NCBI GenBank assembly: GCA_965203215.1
Contig: CBDBBY010000001.1
Span: forward strand, 372,001 to 436,000
Direction: 5' to 3'
DNA length: 64,000 nt
Origin: CBDBBY01 sp965203215
Lineage (GTDB): Bacteria; Pseudomonadota; Alphaproteobacteria; Rhodobacterales; Rhodobacteraceae
The first letter of the stretch is position 1. The number at the start of each line of letters is the position of its first letter. This document shows, piece by piece, positions 54,387-64,000 of this stretch. The notes under the pieces were generated by a model. That model was not told where the DNA came from, did not search any database, and was given only the letters and a program-made list of their open reading frames with translations. Both the position numbers and the translations under genes were made by a program.

Positions 54387-56405
54387 TTACAGCATTGATT
54401 CGGCTTTTTCGGCCACAGCATTCGCTGTTATGCCGAAGTGTTCAAACAGGTCGTTGCCGGGGGCGGATGCTCCAAATCCGTCCATTCCGATGAACGCCGC
54501 TTTACGCTCTGACCCGCGCTCTCCGCAGAGCCATCTGTCCCAGCCGAGGCGAGATGCCGCCTCGATGCCAATTCTGATTGGGCCTTTGGGCAGAACTCGT
54601 TTTCTGTAGCTTTCATCTGTAGCTTCAAAAAGCTCCCAGCACGGCATGGAAACGACTCTCGTGCCGATACCTTTTGCTTCCAGCAAGTCCCTCGCTGCAA
54701 CCGCGATCGAGGTTTCGGATCCGGTAGCCAACAGATTCACCTGCGTCCGCGTCGCAGATCTCCGCAAAATGTAGGCGCCGTTCGAGGATTTGTTGTCCTT
54801 GCTGTTCTGAACTCGCAAAGTCGGCAGGCTTTGCCTCGTAAGCGCAATGACGGACGGGGTCTTCCGCGATGCCAGCGCGCATTGCCAAGCTTCAGCGGTC
54901 TCAACGGCGTCGCAGGGTCTGAAGACATGCATGTTCGGCGTCGCGCGAAGCATCGCCAGATGCTCGACCGGCTGATGTGTAGGTCCGTCTTCGCCCAGTC
55001 CGATCGAATCATGCGTCATTACGTAAATTGCCGGCAGACCCATCAATGCGGACAAGCGCATCGCCCCGCGAGCATAGTCGCTGAAGCACAGAAATGTCCC
55101 GCCGTAAGGGCGAATGCCTCCATGAAGGGCCATGCCGTTCATGGCGCCTGCCATGCCGTGTTCGCGGATTCCATAATGGATGTATCGTCCGCCGCGAAAC
55201 TGCGGACCGAATTCTCCCAAATCGGCAGTCTTGGTGTTGTTCGAACCTGTCAAGTCCGCTGAGCCGCCGATCATTTCAGGCAGGATCGGGTTTATTGCCT
55301 TGAGCACTTCTTCCGAGCATTTGCGGGTGGCAAGCTTGAGCTGCTCCTTTGATGCGTCGCGCTTCAGTTTGTTGAACGCGGCCTTCAGCCCGTAAGGACG
55401 ATCATCCCGGAGCATCCTGTCGAACTGCTCTCTGCGTCTGGATGACACCGAGTCGCGGCGTTGCTCCCATTCTTCGCGAAGCATCGCGCCGCGAGCGCCC
55501 GCATTTGCCCAGGCCTTCGATACCTCCGCCGGAATTTCGAAAGCCGGATGCGGCCAATCGTAGATTTCGCGAACTGCCGCGATTTCATCGTCCCCGAGCG
55601 GAGAACCGTGCGCCGAAGCAGTGCCTTCCTTCGCCGGCGAGCCGAATCCAATTCTCGTCTTGCAGGCGATCAGCGCGGGATAGGGGCTGGCTTTCGCATC
55701 CTCCAAGGCATCGTCAATCTGTTCCGGATCGTGCCCGTCGCACAAAAGGCATGTCCAGCCGGACGCGTTGAATCGCGCGATCTGCTCGGTGACGTCGCTC
55801 TTCGAAATTTCTCCGTCAATTGATATGCCGTTGTCGTCCCACAGCACGACAAGCTTTGAAAGTTTCTGCATTCCTGCAAGGCTGATCGCCTCTTGGCTGA
55901 TTCCTTCCATAAGGCAGCCGTCGCCGACGACGGCATAGGTCATGTGGTTGACCAGCTTATTCCCGAAGCGGGCGCGGAGCGCTTCTTCCGCGATGGCCAA
56001 ACCGACGGCATTCGCCAAACCTTGGCCAAGCGGGCCGGTCGTCGTCTCGATCCCGGCTTCGGGCATGATTTCGGGATGCCCGGCCGCTACGGAATGCAGC
56101 TTGCGAAAACGCTTGATTTGGTCCATGCCGCAGTTTTTGTATCCAGACAGGCAAAGCGCTGCGTACAAAAGCATTGAGCCGTGGCCAGCCGACAGAACGA
56201 AACGATCCCTGTCGGGCCAGGTCGGGCAGGACGCGTCGTATTTCAGGTGGTTGTGAAAAAGCACCGTCATGGCGTCGGCCATGCCCATTGGCATTCCGGG
56301 ATGACCTGAATTCGCGGACTGCACCGCGTCCATCGCCAGCGCCCTGAGCGCGCACGCGTTCTGCCAGTGAACCGGATGACGCTTGCGCAGTGCAGTTATT
56401 TCCAT
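54387..56405 (-). CDS. tkt: Transketolase
   Basis: 672 residues. ANSGHPGMPMGMADAMTVLF, the thiamine-diphosphate motif GDGCLMEGISQEAISLAG to LWDDNGISIDG, and the pyrimidine domain with THDSIGLGEDGPTHQPVEHL are unmistakable. The C-terminal domain has LVATGSET-like LLATGSETSIAVAARDLL. It moves two-carbon units between pentose-phosphate sugars. ATG 56405 was chosen. Divergent from the coiled-coil gene and zapA. Confidence 0.97.
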   Translation of the reverse strand: MEITALRKRHPVHWQNACALRALAMDAVQSANSGHPGMPMGMADAMTVLFHNHLKYDASCPTWPDRDRFVLSAGHGSMLLYAALCLSGYKNCGMDQIKRFRKLHSVAAGHPEIMPEAGIETTTGPLGQGLANAVGLAIAEEALRARFGNKLVNHMTYAVVGDGCLMEGISQEAISLAGMQKLSKLVVLWDDNGISIDGEISKSDVTEQIARFNASGWTCLLCDGHDPEQIDDALEDAKASPYPALIACKTRIGFGSPAKEGTASAHGSPLGDDEIAAVREIYDWPHPAFEIPAEVSKAWANAGARGAMLREEWEQRRDSVSSRRREQFDRMLRDDRPYGLKAAFNKLKRDASKEQLKLATRKCSEEVLKAINPILPEMIGGSADLTGSNNTKTADLGEFGPQFRGGRYIHYGIREHGMAGAMNGMALHGGIRPYGGTFLCFSDYARGAMRLSALMGLPAIYVMTHDSIGLGEDGPTHQPVEHLAMLRATPNMHVFRPCDAVETAEAWQCALASRKTPSVIALTRQSLPTLRVQNSKDNKSSNGAYILRRSATRTQVNLLATGSETSIAVAARDLLEAKGIGTRVVSMPCWELFEATDESYRKRVLPKGPIRIGIEAASRLGWDRWLCGERGSERKAAFIGMDGFGASAPGNDLFEHFGITANAVAEKAESML

Positions 56406-56587
56406 CGGCACCTCTGTGATTCGTCGGCCCGTGAGCCGCATCTCGAATTCTGCAGCCGCGCATATCGGAACAATTCGCGAAATCAAGTCCACAAGGCAGT
56501 TGAGAACAATGTATCTCGCGAATACATTGCGTTGGACGGGTTATGTTGCGAAAAGAATATATCCGAACAACAGCGGGATAACCATCA

Positions 56588-57064
56588 GTGACGGAAAAAG
56601 GTGCTGCAGAGCAGGCCCGGCGCATCGCGTCAGCGCTGGAGCGAATCGAGGTCTGCTACGGAAAACTCCAGTCTGAAAGTTCAATCTCATTCAGTTACGG
56701 CAAAATTGACGATCAGGAAATCCGAGAGCCTGATTCGGCGGCCGTCGAACTGAACGACGCGACCGCAGGCCGTGAACCGGCATCGGAGACTGAAATCGCG
56801 GAGCTTGAAGCGTCAAAGACACGCATCGGAGAATTGGAGGGCTTGCTGGAAAGCGCTGTTTCGGAAAATGCCCGCTTGAAAGCCGAACTCGAAGAGCTGA
56901 AGCAGGCTCGCGAGGCAGAGGAATCCGGAGATTCGAATGCGGTCGCAGAATTGCAGTCCAAATTGAATTCAATAATCGAGCAGCGTGCTGAAAAAGTTTC
57001 GGAACTGGACGAAATCCTGTCTGACTTGGAGTCATTGCTGGCAGCGGATGAGAAAAATGCCTGA
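56588..57064 (+). CDS. Coiled-coil protein upstream of zapA
   Basis: 158 residues, strongly acidic. Residues ~70-150 form one long heptad pattern (ETEIAELEASKTRIGELEGL, VAELQSKLNSIIEQ). A small coiled-coil protein of this kind stands between tkt and zapA in many alphaproteobacteria and is presumed to act in division, but no function is established. GTG 56588 is the best start. It overlaps zapA by 8 bases. Confidence 0.8.
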   Translation: MTEKGAAEQARRIASALERIEVCYGKLQSESSISFSYGKIDDQEIREPDSAAVELNDATAGREPASETEIAELEASKTRIGELEGLLESAVSENARLKAELEELKQAREAEESGDSNAVAELQSKLNSIIEQRAEKVSELDEILSDLESLLAADEKNA

Positions 57065-57482
57065 AATTCCGGTATCCGTAAGGGGGCGCCAGTACGACAT
57101 CGCCTGCACCGACGACGAGCACGAAGCGACGGTCACTGCACGCGACATGCTGAACCATGAGATGCAAAAATGGGTGGACCAGGAAGATATCGGAATTCCC
57201 CATCTGCTGATCATGTGCGCATTGAGTTTCGCGGATCAAATTCGCAATCTTGAGCGCCAGACCGAAGAAGCCAAGGACCAATTGGATGCTCTGCGCAACT
57301 CGGCCGAGTCAAAGCCAGATGCAACGGTCCAAGAGTTTGAAGATAAGGAAATTCCGGACGAGGATTATGCAAATTTGACGGACCTGGCTGATTTTGCCGA
57401 GGAAATCGCAACCGGGTTGGAAGAATCTTTCGGGATCAGCTCTGATGGCGAATCGGACCGGTCGCCAGATTCAGACAACTGA
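57057..57482 (+). CDS. zapA: Cell division protein ZapA
   Basis: 141 residues. IPVSVRGRQYDIACTDDEHE and HLLIMCALSFADQIRNLERQ belong to the ZapA domain, which binds and bundles FtsZ. The C-terminal half is an acidic extension beyond the roughly 100-residue core. ATG 57057 overlaps the preceding gene. No 6S RNA was recognised after it, although that RNA often follows zapA in proteobacteria. Confidence 0.92.
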   Translation: MPEIPVSVRGRQYDIACTDDEHEATVTARDMLNHEMQKWVDQEDIGIPHLLIMCALSFADQIRNLERQTEEAKDQLDALRNSAESKPDATVQEFEDKEIPDEDYANLTDLADFAEEIATGLEESFGISSDGESDRSPDSDN

Positions 57483-57587
57483 AACTATACGCGAGCGCAT
57501 GCGATGAGCGGCGTCGCGCCTCCAGCAGACGCGTTGCGGAATGCGCGGCTGTAGCCGCTGATTGATTTGCAGTTGCAGCGCGCGCGT

Positions 57588-57953
57588 TCAGGCGTTGTGC
57601 TCTCTGATCTTGGCAGCCGCGTCTTTGTCGAAGTCGACCTGCAAACGTTCGAACAGGTCATCCAGCTCGCCTGAAAGGGTCATTTCGGTCACGATGTCAC
57701 AACCGCCTACAAATTCGCCCTTCACATAAAGCTGCGGAATCGTCGGCCAATCGGAATATTTTTTTATGCCTTCGCGGATTTCAGGATCCAGCAGGACATT
57801 CACGTCTTCGTATTCGATGCCCAAGTAATTCAGCACGCCCGCCACGCGCGAAGAGAAGCCGCACTGCGGCTGCTGCTTGTTTCCCTTCATGAACAAAACG
57901 ACGTCGTTGCCTGAAATCGTTTCTTCGATGCGGACCTTCGAGTCGTCGGCCAT
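57588..57953 (-). CDS. grxD: Monothiol glutaredoxin (Grx4/GrxD)
   Basis: 121 residues. VVLFMKGNKQQPQCGFSSRV carries the CGFS active site that ligates a 2Fe-2S cluster with glutathione; WPTIPQLYVKGEFVGGCDIV and the end LFERLQVDF follow. Acts in iron-sulfur cluster transfer and pairs with BolA, whose gene is 3 bases upstream. Confidence 0.96.
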   Translation of the reverse strand: MADDSKVRIEETISGNDVVLFMKGNKQQPQCGFSSRVAGVLNYLGIEYEDVNVLLDPEIREGIKKYSDWPTIPQLYVKGEFVGGCDIVTEMTLSGELDDLFERLQVDFDKDAAAKIREHNA

Positions 57954-57956
57954 TCG

Positions 57957-58199
57957 TTACTCCGATGCCTTGGTTGTAAGTGCCAGCGCGTGCAGTTCGC
58001 CGGAAGGCCCGTCCATCTTTCCTTCCAAGGCCGCGTACACCGTGCGCTGCTGCTGAACGCGGTTCATGCCGCTGAAGCTTTCATCGACAACGACGGCGGC
58101 ATAGTGATTGCCATCTCCCGCCAAATCTGTGACCGTTATACGCGCCTTCGGGAATTTTGCCCTGATCAGCCTTTCGATTTCCGATGCTTGCATGGGCAT
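57957..58199 (-). CDS. bolA: BolA-family protein
   Basis: 80 residues. MQASEIERLIRAKFPKARIT, DGNHYAAVVVDESFSGMNRV with the conserved His, and QQQRTVYAALEGKMDGPSGELHALAL with the second His. BolA binds the 2Fe-2S cluster of CGFS glutaredoxins and senses iron or redox status. Transcribed with grxD (3-base gap). Confidence 0.95.
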   Translation of the reverse strand: MPMQASEIERLIRAKFPKARITVTDLAGDGNHYAAVVVDESFSGMNRVQQQRTVYAALEGKMDGPSGELHALALTTKASE

Positions 58200-58340
58200 G
58201 GCTGCTACCTCCGGTTGCCGCGCCGAGTGTAGAACTCAGGTTCGCTTTGCGCAAGTCCGGCGCGATTTATTTCACGCGCTGCAGCCAAATCGAATTTTGG
58301 GTGCGAACTCGTTGCTGAACAGTGCATTCTGCGCGGCGGC

Positions 58341-59218
58341 TCAACGTCGGGCCTGGGCTTCCTTCAGAACAAAGTCCCTGAATGCCTGAACGCGCCTCGA
58401 TTCGCGCAGCTCGACAGGGTAGGCCAAGTAAACGGGGATTTTATTCGTTTCGATTTCCGGCAGTACCCGCACGAGCTTGGGAAAGTGGTCGACCAGAAAG
58501 TCGGGCAGAAGTCCTATGCCAAGATCATTCAGCACGCCTTGGAGAACTCCATAATAGTTGTTGACCGTCAGATGCGAGGTCGTGCTCTTGCTCAGGATAT
58601 CGCGAATCAACTTGATTCCTTCGCGTGACTGTTCGTCTCGAGACCCTTGGCTGATCAAACGATGCGAATACAGGTCTTCGTATGCTACGGGTGCCTCGTT
58701 CTTCTGGAAATAGCTTTCGGTCGCATAAAGCACCATCCGGACTGACATCAATTTTCGGCGGATCAAGTCGGCCTGCGAAGGCTCTTTCATGCGGATCGCG
58801 ACGTCCGCTTCGCGCATCGGAAGATCAAGAATCCGCTCTTCAAGCATCAGGTCGATGTTCAAGTTCGGGTGCTCTTCGTAAAGATTCGAAAGCCGCGGCG
58901 CGAGCCACAACGTTCCGAATCCGATGCTGGTCGTCACCCTCAGTTCACCGAACGCCTCGTCGAATGAGTCCCTGATTCGGGCGGCCGCGAATTCGAGTCG
59001 ATGTTCCATTGCCTTGGCGGCGTCGAATAAAAGCTCGCCTTGTTCGGTCAGAATGAGACCGCGCGCATGCCGATGAACAAGGTCGTCGCCAAGCTTTCTT
59101 CCAATGCCCGAATTTGCCGGCTCACGGCCGATTGGCTCAAATGCAAGATGTCGCCCGCCTGCGTCAGGCTTCCGGCAGAAGCCACGGCGTGGAACACACG
59201 AAGCTTGTCCCAATCCAT
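58341..59218 (-). pseudogene. LysR-family regulator with a one-base frameshift
   Basis: The start ATG 59218 gives the winged helix-turn-helix MDWDKLRVFHAVASAGSLTQ, then LHLSQSAVSRQIRALEESLA. At about 59074-59076 the frame breaks: reading TTGTTCATCGG where TTGTTC(C)ATCGG would give LFHRHARGL. The second frame carries RHARGLILTEQGELLFDAA and a full effector-binding domain (VTTSIGFGTLWLAPRLSNLY to VQAFRDFVLKEAQARR). One missing base separates it from an intact roughly 292-aa regulator, so a sequencing error is possible. Target genes unknown. Confidence 0.88.
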
Positions 59219-60270
59219 TCGTGAACCTCTGATCCCACTGAAGTTTGACCCTACATTCATTTTGAGCTCCTCGAAATCATTGAGTCCCGCGGGAATGGTT
59301 TCCGATCTTGAAGCATTTCAACGATTCTCATCGCTCATCGAAATGCACGCCGTCGCAAGCTTTACTCCGGCGCATATACCCCAAATTCAATTTACGATGT
59401 CAATCACTTTCGCGCGAGAATATGTCGGTTGGCTGTAGATGATCCCGAGGTCACGTTTTTAGTATTCTTCAGGTGCTTTTTCGCGAGTTGAGTGCAACCG
59501 CTATTCACAATTTCATGACCGCAGCACCGGAAAAAGTGCGCCGGACTATCTTTGACCAGGGCTGTTCCCGCAAACCGTATGCGGGCCGTGTTGCAGGCCG
59601 CAGGCGCTGGATGATGGGCATACGCTCTGCTAGGGGTCGGTGAACTCGTGCAGCTGCAGACAAATTCCGACGTATTTCACTGCGACGTCGAGGAAGTCGG
59701 GCGGGAACCGCTTGAAGCGGCTCTGTCAAAAGAACATTTCCAATATTGGATTGGAGATTCAGATCGCTAGATAAAACTATAAACATTTTACGCATGATCA
59801 AAATATTATCTGCCAAGCAAAACGCAGTGTCGTGCGTATTTCAGTTAATAACCGCAACGACTGAAAGTTCGTTATTGCAGTTGAATCTCTGTAATTTATG
59901 GCGCGTATAGATTGAGACGTCAATGATATTATTCAGAGTCGAAGCAACCAACTTGAATCATGGCCAATCGTCGGTTTTCGTTTTTCTTTTAGAGGTTTGA
60001 TTTCCAGTCACGATTCGGTTCGCGGCGATGAACAATTGAAAAAGTCGTGCATGAAGGGAGCCGTTATGAATGCTCGCTTCTTGTTCAAAACTGTCGCGCA
60101 TAATTTGGATGCCAGCCGATGGAACACTACGCTTGTTGCATCCAGCATCAAGACACGGCGTTGTTCCACCGCAACCTTGAGGAGGGCTTTTTCGGGTCTC
60201 GATTTCGTGAATGCCGACTTCAATATTCATGTGCACGCGGCTATAGTGCGCCGCAAAAGCGCAGGTTGTG
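59219..60270. other. 1.05-kb stretch without a recognised gene
   Basis: Between the LysR gene and the divergent oxidoreductase. AT-richer than its surroundings around 59760-59950. Short frames at 59505-59816 and 59997-60503 have no family features; the second overlaps the oxidoreductase out of frame. CCGCTT-G-AAGCGG at 59708-59720 is a near-palindrome that also occurs near 6397-6409. Confidence 0.45.
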
Positions 60271-63200
60271 ATGCTAGATACGGAAATACGGGAAGCCCAG
60301 CTTTCGGACCGATTCGATCTGTCGTGCACGCCCGTTCTATTGAACGGCACGCAGGCTATTGTCCGACTCCTGTTGATGCAGAAGGCCAGAGACGCGTTGT
60401 CTGGGCTCAATACGGCCGGATACGTGTCGGGCTATCGAGGCTCGCCGCTCGGCACCGTCGATTTGCAGATGTTGCGAGCCAAAAATCATCTCGATCAATC
60501 TGATGTGGTTTTCCAGCCTGGATTGAATGAAGATTTGGCTGCTACGGCGATCTGGGGCACCCAGCAAGCAGAACTCCGCGGCGAGGGCAAGTTTGATGGC
60601 GTTTTCGCTCTCTGGTACGGCAAAGGGCCCGGCGTCGCGCGGTCCGGCGACGCGATCATGCATGGAAATTTTGCGGGCAGTTCGAAGCATGGCGGAGTGC
60701 TCATGCTCATGGGGGACGATCACGTCGGAGAAAGTTCCACCACGCTTCATCAATCCGACCTGGCACTGATCGATGCGTACCTTCCGATATTGTCCCCGGC
60801 CGGCATACAGGAAGTGATTGATTTCGGAATGCTCGGATACGCGCTTTCCCGGTATTCGGGAAATTGGGTCGGACTGAAATGCCTGAAGGAAACCATAGAG
60901 TCGTCCGCCATCGTCGATGGCCGGATTGACCGGGTAAAAATATCGCTTCCGGAATTCGATCTTCCTCCGGGCGGGTTGAACATCCGTCTAGGCGACTCGC
61001 CCAAAGAAATGGAAGCTCGCGTCATGAATTTCCGGCGTGACGCCGCGAAGGCATTCTGTACGGCGAACCGAATGAACAGGCCTGAATGGGGAACGCCTGC
61101 ATCGAAGATCGGTTTCGTGGCGTCAGGGAAAAGCTGGCTCGACCTGATGCATGCGATGTCCCTTCTTGATCTGGACAAAGCTGAAGCTGAGCGGCTGGGG
61201 ATTTCGACCTACAAGGTCGGCATGATTTGGCCGCTGGATACGGAACCGATGCTGCGGTGGTCCAGTTCCCTCGACATGATCGTCTTCGTCGAGGAGAAAC
61301 GCAAGCTCATTGAAATTCAGGCCAAGGACGCATTGTTCGATGCCGGTCGGCGTCAGCGCATACTCGGCGGAAGAGATTTGGACGGCAACGAGTTGTTTCC
61401 GACTCGATATGCGCTCGACCCTGTAATGATCGCTGAGAAGATCGGAAACATAATTGTTTCAAGCGGCCGCGATACCGACAGGCTTAAGAATGCGCTTCAG
61501 AAACTTAAGGCCATGCCGACCCTCGGCAATTCGGAGGACTACGCCGTCCGGACTCCTTATTTTTGCTCAGGGTGTCCGCACAACACCTCGACCCGCATAC
61601 CTGAAGGCGCGCGCGCTTACGCAGGAATCGGCTGCCATTACCTGGCCCAATGGATGGATCGAAACACTTCCGGCTTCACGCAAATGGGCGGGGAAGGATC
61701 CAATTGGATCGGCGAGGCGCCATTCTCAAAGCGCGAGCACATATTCCAGAACTTGGGGGATGGGACTTACAACCACTCGGGAGTGAATTCCGTCAGGGCG
61801 GCGGTCGCTGCGGGCACGAACATCACTTTCAAGATATTGTTCAATGACGCCGTAGCCATGACCGGCGGGCAGGCGATCGAAGGAGAATTGGGCGCGCCGC
61901 GCGTTGCCGGCGAGTTGGCGTCTTTCGGAATTAAAAACCTCGCTATTGTATTCGACGAAAAGGAAGACATCGATTTCAAGGCTTTTCCTCCGGAGGCGAA
62001 GTTTTACCCGAGGTCCGAGCTCGACCACGTTCAAAGGAGGTTCCAAGAACTCAAAGGCGTGTCCGCGATCATATATGTGCAGACTTGCGCCGCGGAAAAG
62101 CGCAGGAGAAGGAAGCACGGTCGGTTTCCGGACACGGGGAGACGCGTGTTCATCAATCAGGACATCTGCGAGGGATGCGGCGATTGCGGCGTGCAATCCA
62201 ATTGCGTCTCGATTGTGCCTGTAGAAACCGAATTCGGTCGAAAACGGGCGATCGACCAATCCAGCTGCAATCAGGATTTCAGCTGCCTGAACGGATTTTG
62301 TCCCTCATTCATAACGTTGCGCGGAGCAGACCTCAAAAACTCCGACGGCGTTCAATTCGAGGCGCCCGACCTGCCGGATCCGGATTTTCCGAAAATCGAA
62401 GGGACGTACAATATCGTCGTCGCCGGGATAGGCGGAACAGGCGTCCTCACTGTTGATTCCATTCTTGCGATGGCAGCGCACTTGGACAAGCAAGGCGTCG
62501 GCGTAATTCAAATGCTGGGATTTGCGCAAAAGGGCGGAGCGGTGACCAGCCATTGCAGGATTGCAAGATCTCCGGAAGACATCAACGCGATCAGAGTCGC
62601 GAATGCAGAGGCCAATCTCGTAATCGGATGCGACTTGGTTGTCGCTGCGGGATCGGAAATTCGGACTCTCATGTCGAGAGGACGGACGAAAGCCGCGATC
62701 AATCGACATGAAGCAATTACCGGGGAGTTCACGAGGAACAGGAACTTCCGGATTCCGGGCGACGAAATGAAGAACCAGATCGAGGCGAAATTGGGCGCCG
62801 AAAATGCATTTTTCCTTGACTCAACCCGCATTGCCAAATCTGCGTTCGGCGATTCAATTTATTCCAACATGATGCTGTTCGGCCTTGCTTGGCAAAAAGG
62901 ATGGGTGCCCGTTACGAAGGAGGCCATCCTTCGCGCAATTGAACTTAACGGTGTCGCGATAAAACGGAACACCGATGCATTCACGCTCGGCCGTTGGGCC
63001 GCGCTTGACCTCGACACAGTTTGCACCGCAGTGAAAGCGGGGTCGACAGATTCGGTTGCAGCCACGGCGGACGGCCTGATTGAACAGAGAAAATCTCATT
63101 TGAGACGACATTCGAATGAAAAAGCGGCTGATAGATTCATGTCCTTTGTCACAAGATTCCATGACAACGAGATGAAAGAGGCGGTTGCTGAAAGCTATCA

Positions 63201-63693
63201 CAAGCTGCTGGCAGTTAAAGATGAGTACGAAGTCGCGCGACTGCATCTTTCGAGCGCGTCCAAGGCCAAAGACGAGTTCAAAGGCAACTTCAAGATGACC
63301 TTCCATCTATCGCCTCCGCTTTTGGCAAGAACCGGAAAAGACGGCCGACAAAAAAAGTATGAATTCGGACAATGGATGATCCATGCGTTTCGCATAATCG
63401 CTTCAATGAAGTGGCTGCGGGGAACTTGGCTCGATCCGTTCGGAAGGGGATCGGAACGGCTGCTTCAAAAGGAATTCACGAGGCAATTTGAAACCGACAT
63501 GGAAGAGGTGCTTGCCTCCGGCGATCCGGGAAAACGTGAAATCGCATTGGAACTCGCCAAGCTCCCGACGACAGTTCGCGGCTACGGGCCAGTCTGGGAA
63601 GAAAGCTACAGAGTGGCGATGACCAGACGCGACGAACTGCTCACACAGTTCCGAACCGATCAATCGGAAGGGCTGAAATTCGCGGCGGAATGA
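60271..63693 (+). CDS. Indolepyruvate ferredoxin oxidoreductase, fused alpha-beta type
   Basis: 1140-residue cytoplasmic enzyme that oxidatively decarboxylates aryl-pyruvates or other 2-oxoacids to acyl-CoA, passing electrons to ferredoxin. N-terminal pyrimidine-type domain (AGYVSGYRGSPLGTVDLQML). Thiamine-diphosphate domain with CPHNTSTRIPEGARAYAGIG and FTQMGGEGSNWIGEAPF. Ferredoxin-like cysteine cluster at residues ~630-685 (CEGCGDC, SNCVS, CLNGFCPS). C-terminal gamma domain NIVVAGIGGTGVLTVDSILA with GFAQKGGAVTSHCRIA. The fused form of 1100-1190 aa is common in aerobic proteobacteria. ATG 60271 was chosen over GTG 60268. It probably runs amino-acid catabolism. Confidence 0.94.
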   Translation: MLDTEIREAQLSDRFDLSCTPVLLNGTQAIVRLLLMQKARDALSGLNTAGYVSGYRGSPLGTVDLQMLRAKNHLDQSDVVFQPGLNEDLAATAIWGTQQAELRGEGKFDGVFALWYGKGPGVARSGDAIMHGNFAGSSKHGGVLMLMGDDHVGESSTTLHQSDLALIDAYLPILSPAGIQEVIDFGMLGYALSRYSGNWVGLKCLKETIESSAIVDGRIDRVKISLPEFDLPPGGLNIRLGDSPKEMEARVMNFRRDAAKAFCTANRMNRPEWGTPASKIGFVASGKSWLDLMHAMSLLDLDKAEAERLGISTYKVGMIWPLDTEPMLRWSSSLDMIVFVEEKRKLIEIQAKDALFDAGRRQRILGGRDLDGNELFPTRYALDPVMIAEKIGNIIVSSGRDTDRLKNALQKLKAMPTLGNSEDYAVRTPYFCSGCPHNTSTRIPEGARAYAGIGCHYLAQWMDRNTSGFTQMGGEGSNWIGEAPFSKREHIFQNLGDGTYNHSGVNSVRAAVAAGTNITFKILFNDAVAMTGGQAIEGELGAPRVAGELASFGIKNLAIVFDEKEDIDFKAFPPEAKFYPRSELDHVQRRFQELKGVSAIIYVQTCAAEKRRRRKHGRFPDTGRRVFINQDICEGCGDCGVQSNCVSIVPVETEFGRKRAIDQSSCNQDFSCLNGFCPSFITLRGADLKNSDGVQFEAPDLPDPDFPKIEGTYNIVVAGIGGTGVLTVDSILAMAAHLDKQGVGVIQMLGFAQKGGAVTSHCRIARSPEDINAIRVANAEANLVIGCDLVVAAGSEIRTLMSRGRTKAAINRHEAITGEFTRNRNFRIPGDEMKNQIEAKLGAENAFFLDSTRIAKSAFGDSIYSNMMLFGLAWQKGWVPVTKEAILRAIELNGVAIKRNTDAFTLGRWAALDLDTVCTAVKAGSTDSVAATADGLIEQRKSHLRRHSNEKAADRFMSFVTRFHDNEMKEAVAESYHKLLAVKDEYEVARLHLSSASKAKDEFKGNFKMTFHLSPPLLARTGKDGRQKKYEFGQWMIHAFRIIASMKWLRGTWLDPFGRGSERLLQKEFTRQFETDMEEVLASGDPGKREIALELAKLPTTVRGYGPVWEESYRVAMTRRDELLTQFRTDQSEGLKFAAE

Positions 63694-63718
63694 GTCGACG
63701 ATTTGCTGGTTCGACCAA

Positions 63719-63743
63719 GGTGCGTTTCATGTTTCTGGCTGAA
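63719..63743 (+). repeat. Solitary end of the small terminal-repeat element family
   Basis: GGTGCGTTTCATGTTTCTGG resembles the ends at 37120 and 30862 (GGGTGCGTCTCATGTTTCTT in the complement of the latter). No partner end was seen before the window closes. Confidence 0.45.
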
Positions 63744-63918
63744 CTGATTTCGAACTCTCGCATGTCGCCTGAATTCGCTGTTTCAACGGATAGACAGAGG
63801 ACGTGAATAGAAGTAAAGTGATCAAAACCTGACTCGGTCCATTTGCGTCGCATGGCTGTTTGGCATGAACTGCGGATCGCGTAATGCCAACGAAAACTTT
63901 TGCGATGGGGTGCAAACG

Positions 63919-64000
63919 ATGACCGACCAGACACTGTTGGAACATTCAGAACGGATGGCGAAACAGGAAGAACGCATGAACACGCACCAAGCGAAGTATG
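63919..64000 (+). CDS. Start of an unidentified gene, cut by window end
   Basis: 27 codons from ATG 63919: MTDQTLLEHSERMAKQEERM, then NTHQAKY. Hydrophilic and probably helical. There is no clear ribosome-binding site, and the product is not recognisable from this short piece. Confidence 0.35.
   Translation, partial: MTDQTLLEHSERMAKQEERMNTHQAKY

Noticed and set aside
57483..57587. Possible 6S RNA after zapA
   Set aside because: Only about 105 bases are free before grxD, and no long bulged hairpin of the 6S type is visible.
59997..60503. 168-codon open frame upstream of the oxidoreductase
   Set aside because: It runs out of frame into the well-supported oxidoreductase gene and has no recognisable domain.

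Overview
This window looks like the chromosome of an alphaproteobacterium. The evidence is gene order as well as gene content: rpsF-rpsR-rplI diverging from fabD-fabG-acpP-fabF-mltG, tkt-gap-pgk-fba diverging from a coiled-coil gene plus zapA, pdhA-pdhB-pdhC, a grxD-bolA pair, and an imuA-imuB-dnaE2 mutagenesis cassette behind a GTTC-N7-GTTC LexA box, which is the alphaproteobacterial form. Base composition is moderately GC-rich. ATG, GTG and TTG starts are all used (fabD starts with TTG). No genus can be named safely from the sequence alone.

Layout. 1-6 kb: the end of queA, an MFS transporter, an HNH nuclease, dsbB with a DedA-type membrane protein, a uronate-dehydrogenase-like SDR and a small membrane protein. 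6-9.7 kb: an ordinary tRNA-Leu(CAA), a large TbpB-like surface lipoprotein, and a tRNA-Leu(UAA) split by a 219-nt group I intron. 9.7-18.3 kb: a MobA-like nucleotidyltransferase, a dimethylglycine/sarcosine dehydrogenase-like flavoprotein, then dnaE2, imuB and imuA under an SOS promoter. 18.3-26.7 kb: an insertion-sequence graveyard, in which an IS5-type element is split by an IS110 and an IS1182 element, with fragments of ISAs1, IS1111-type, a second IS110-type and an IS1634-type transposase. It also carries a secreted ankyrin-repeat protein and a truncated MetE-like gene. 26.7-30.2 kb: a thioredoxin-like protein, rpe and acs. 30.2-33.3 kb: more IS relics and a second, short TbpB-like lipoprotein. 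33.3-35 kb: an exported alpha/beta hydrolase.

35.8-44.2 kb: the ribosomal and fatty-acid operons, with an unusual HisA-like gene between acpP and fabF and a small mobile element (with target duplication) in the divergent intergenic region, then cysE. 44.2-50 kb: a VapBC-type toxin-antitoxin pair flanked by two copies of the 3' end of pdhC, then the pyruvate dehydrogenase genes, with an IS630 element inserted between pdhA and pdhB. 50.3-56.4 kb: ftsB and lower-glycolysis/pentose-phosphate genes. 56.6-64 kb: zapA, grxD-bolA, a frameshifted LysR regulator, a fused indolepyruvate ferredoxin oxidoreductase and the start of one more gene.

How the genes work together: tkt, rpe, gap, pgk and fba supply lower glycolysis and the pentose-phosphate branch. 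PdhABC, Acs and the indolepyruvate oxidoreductase make acyl-CoA units that FabD/AcpP/FabG/FabF can elongate. ImuA/ImuB/DnaE2 form the inducible translesion machine. The most unusual items are the intron-containing tRNA, the toxin-antitoxin cassette with duplicated pdhC ends, the HisA-like protein lacking a catalytic aspartate, and the small TIR element between the ribosomal and fab operons.
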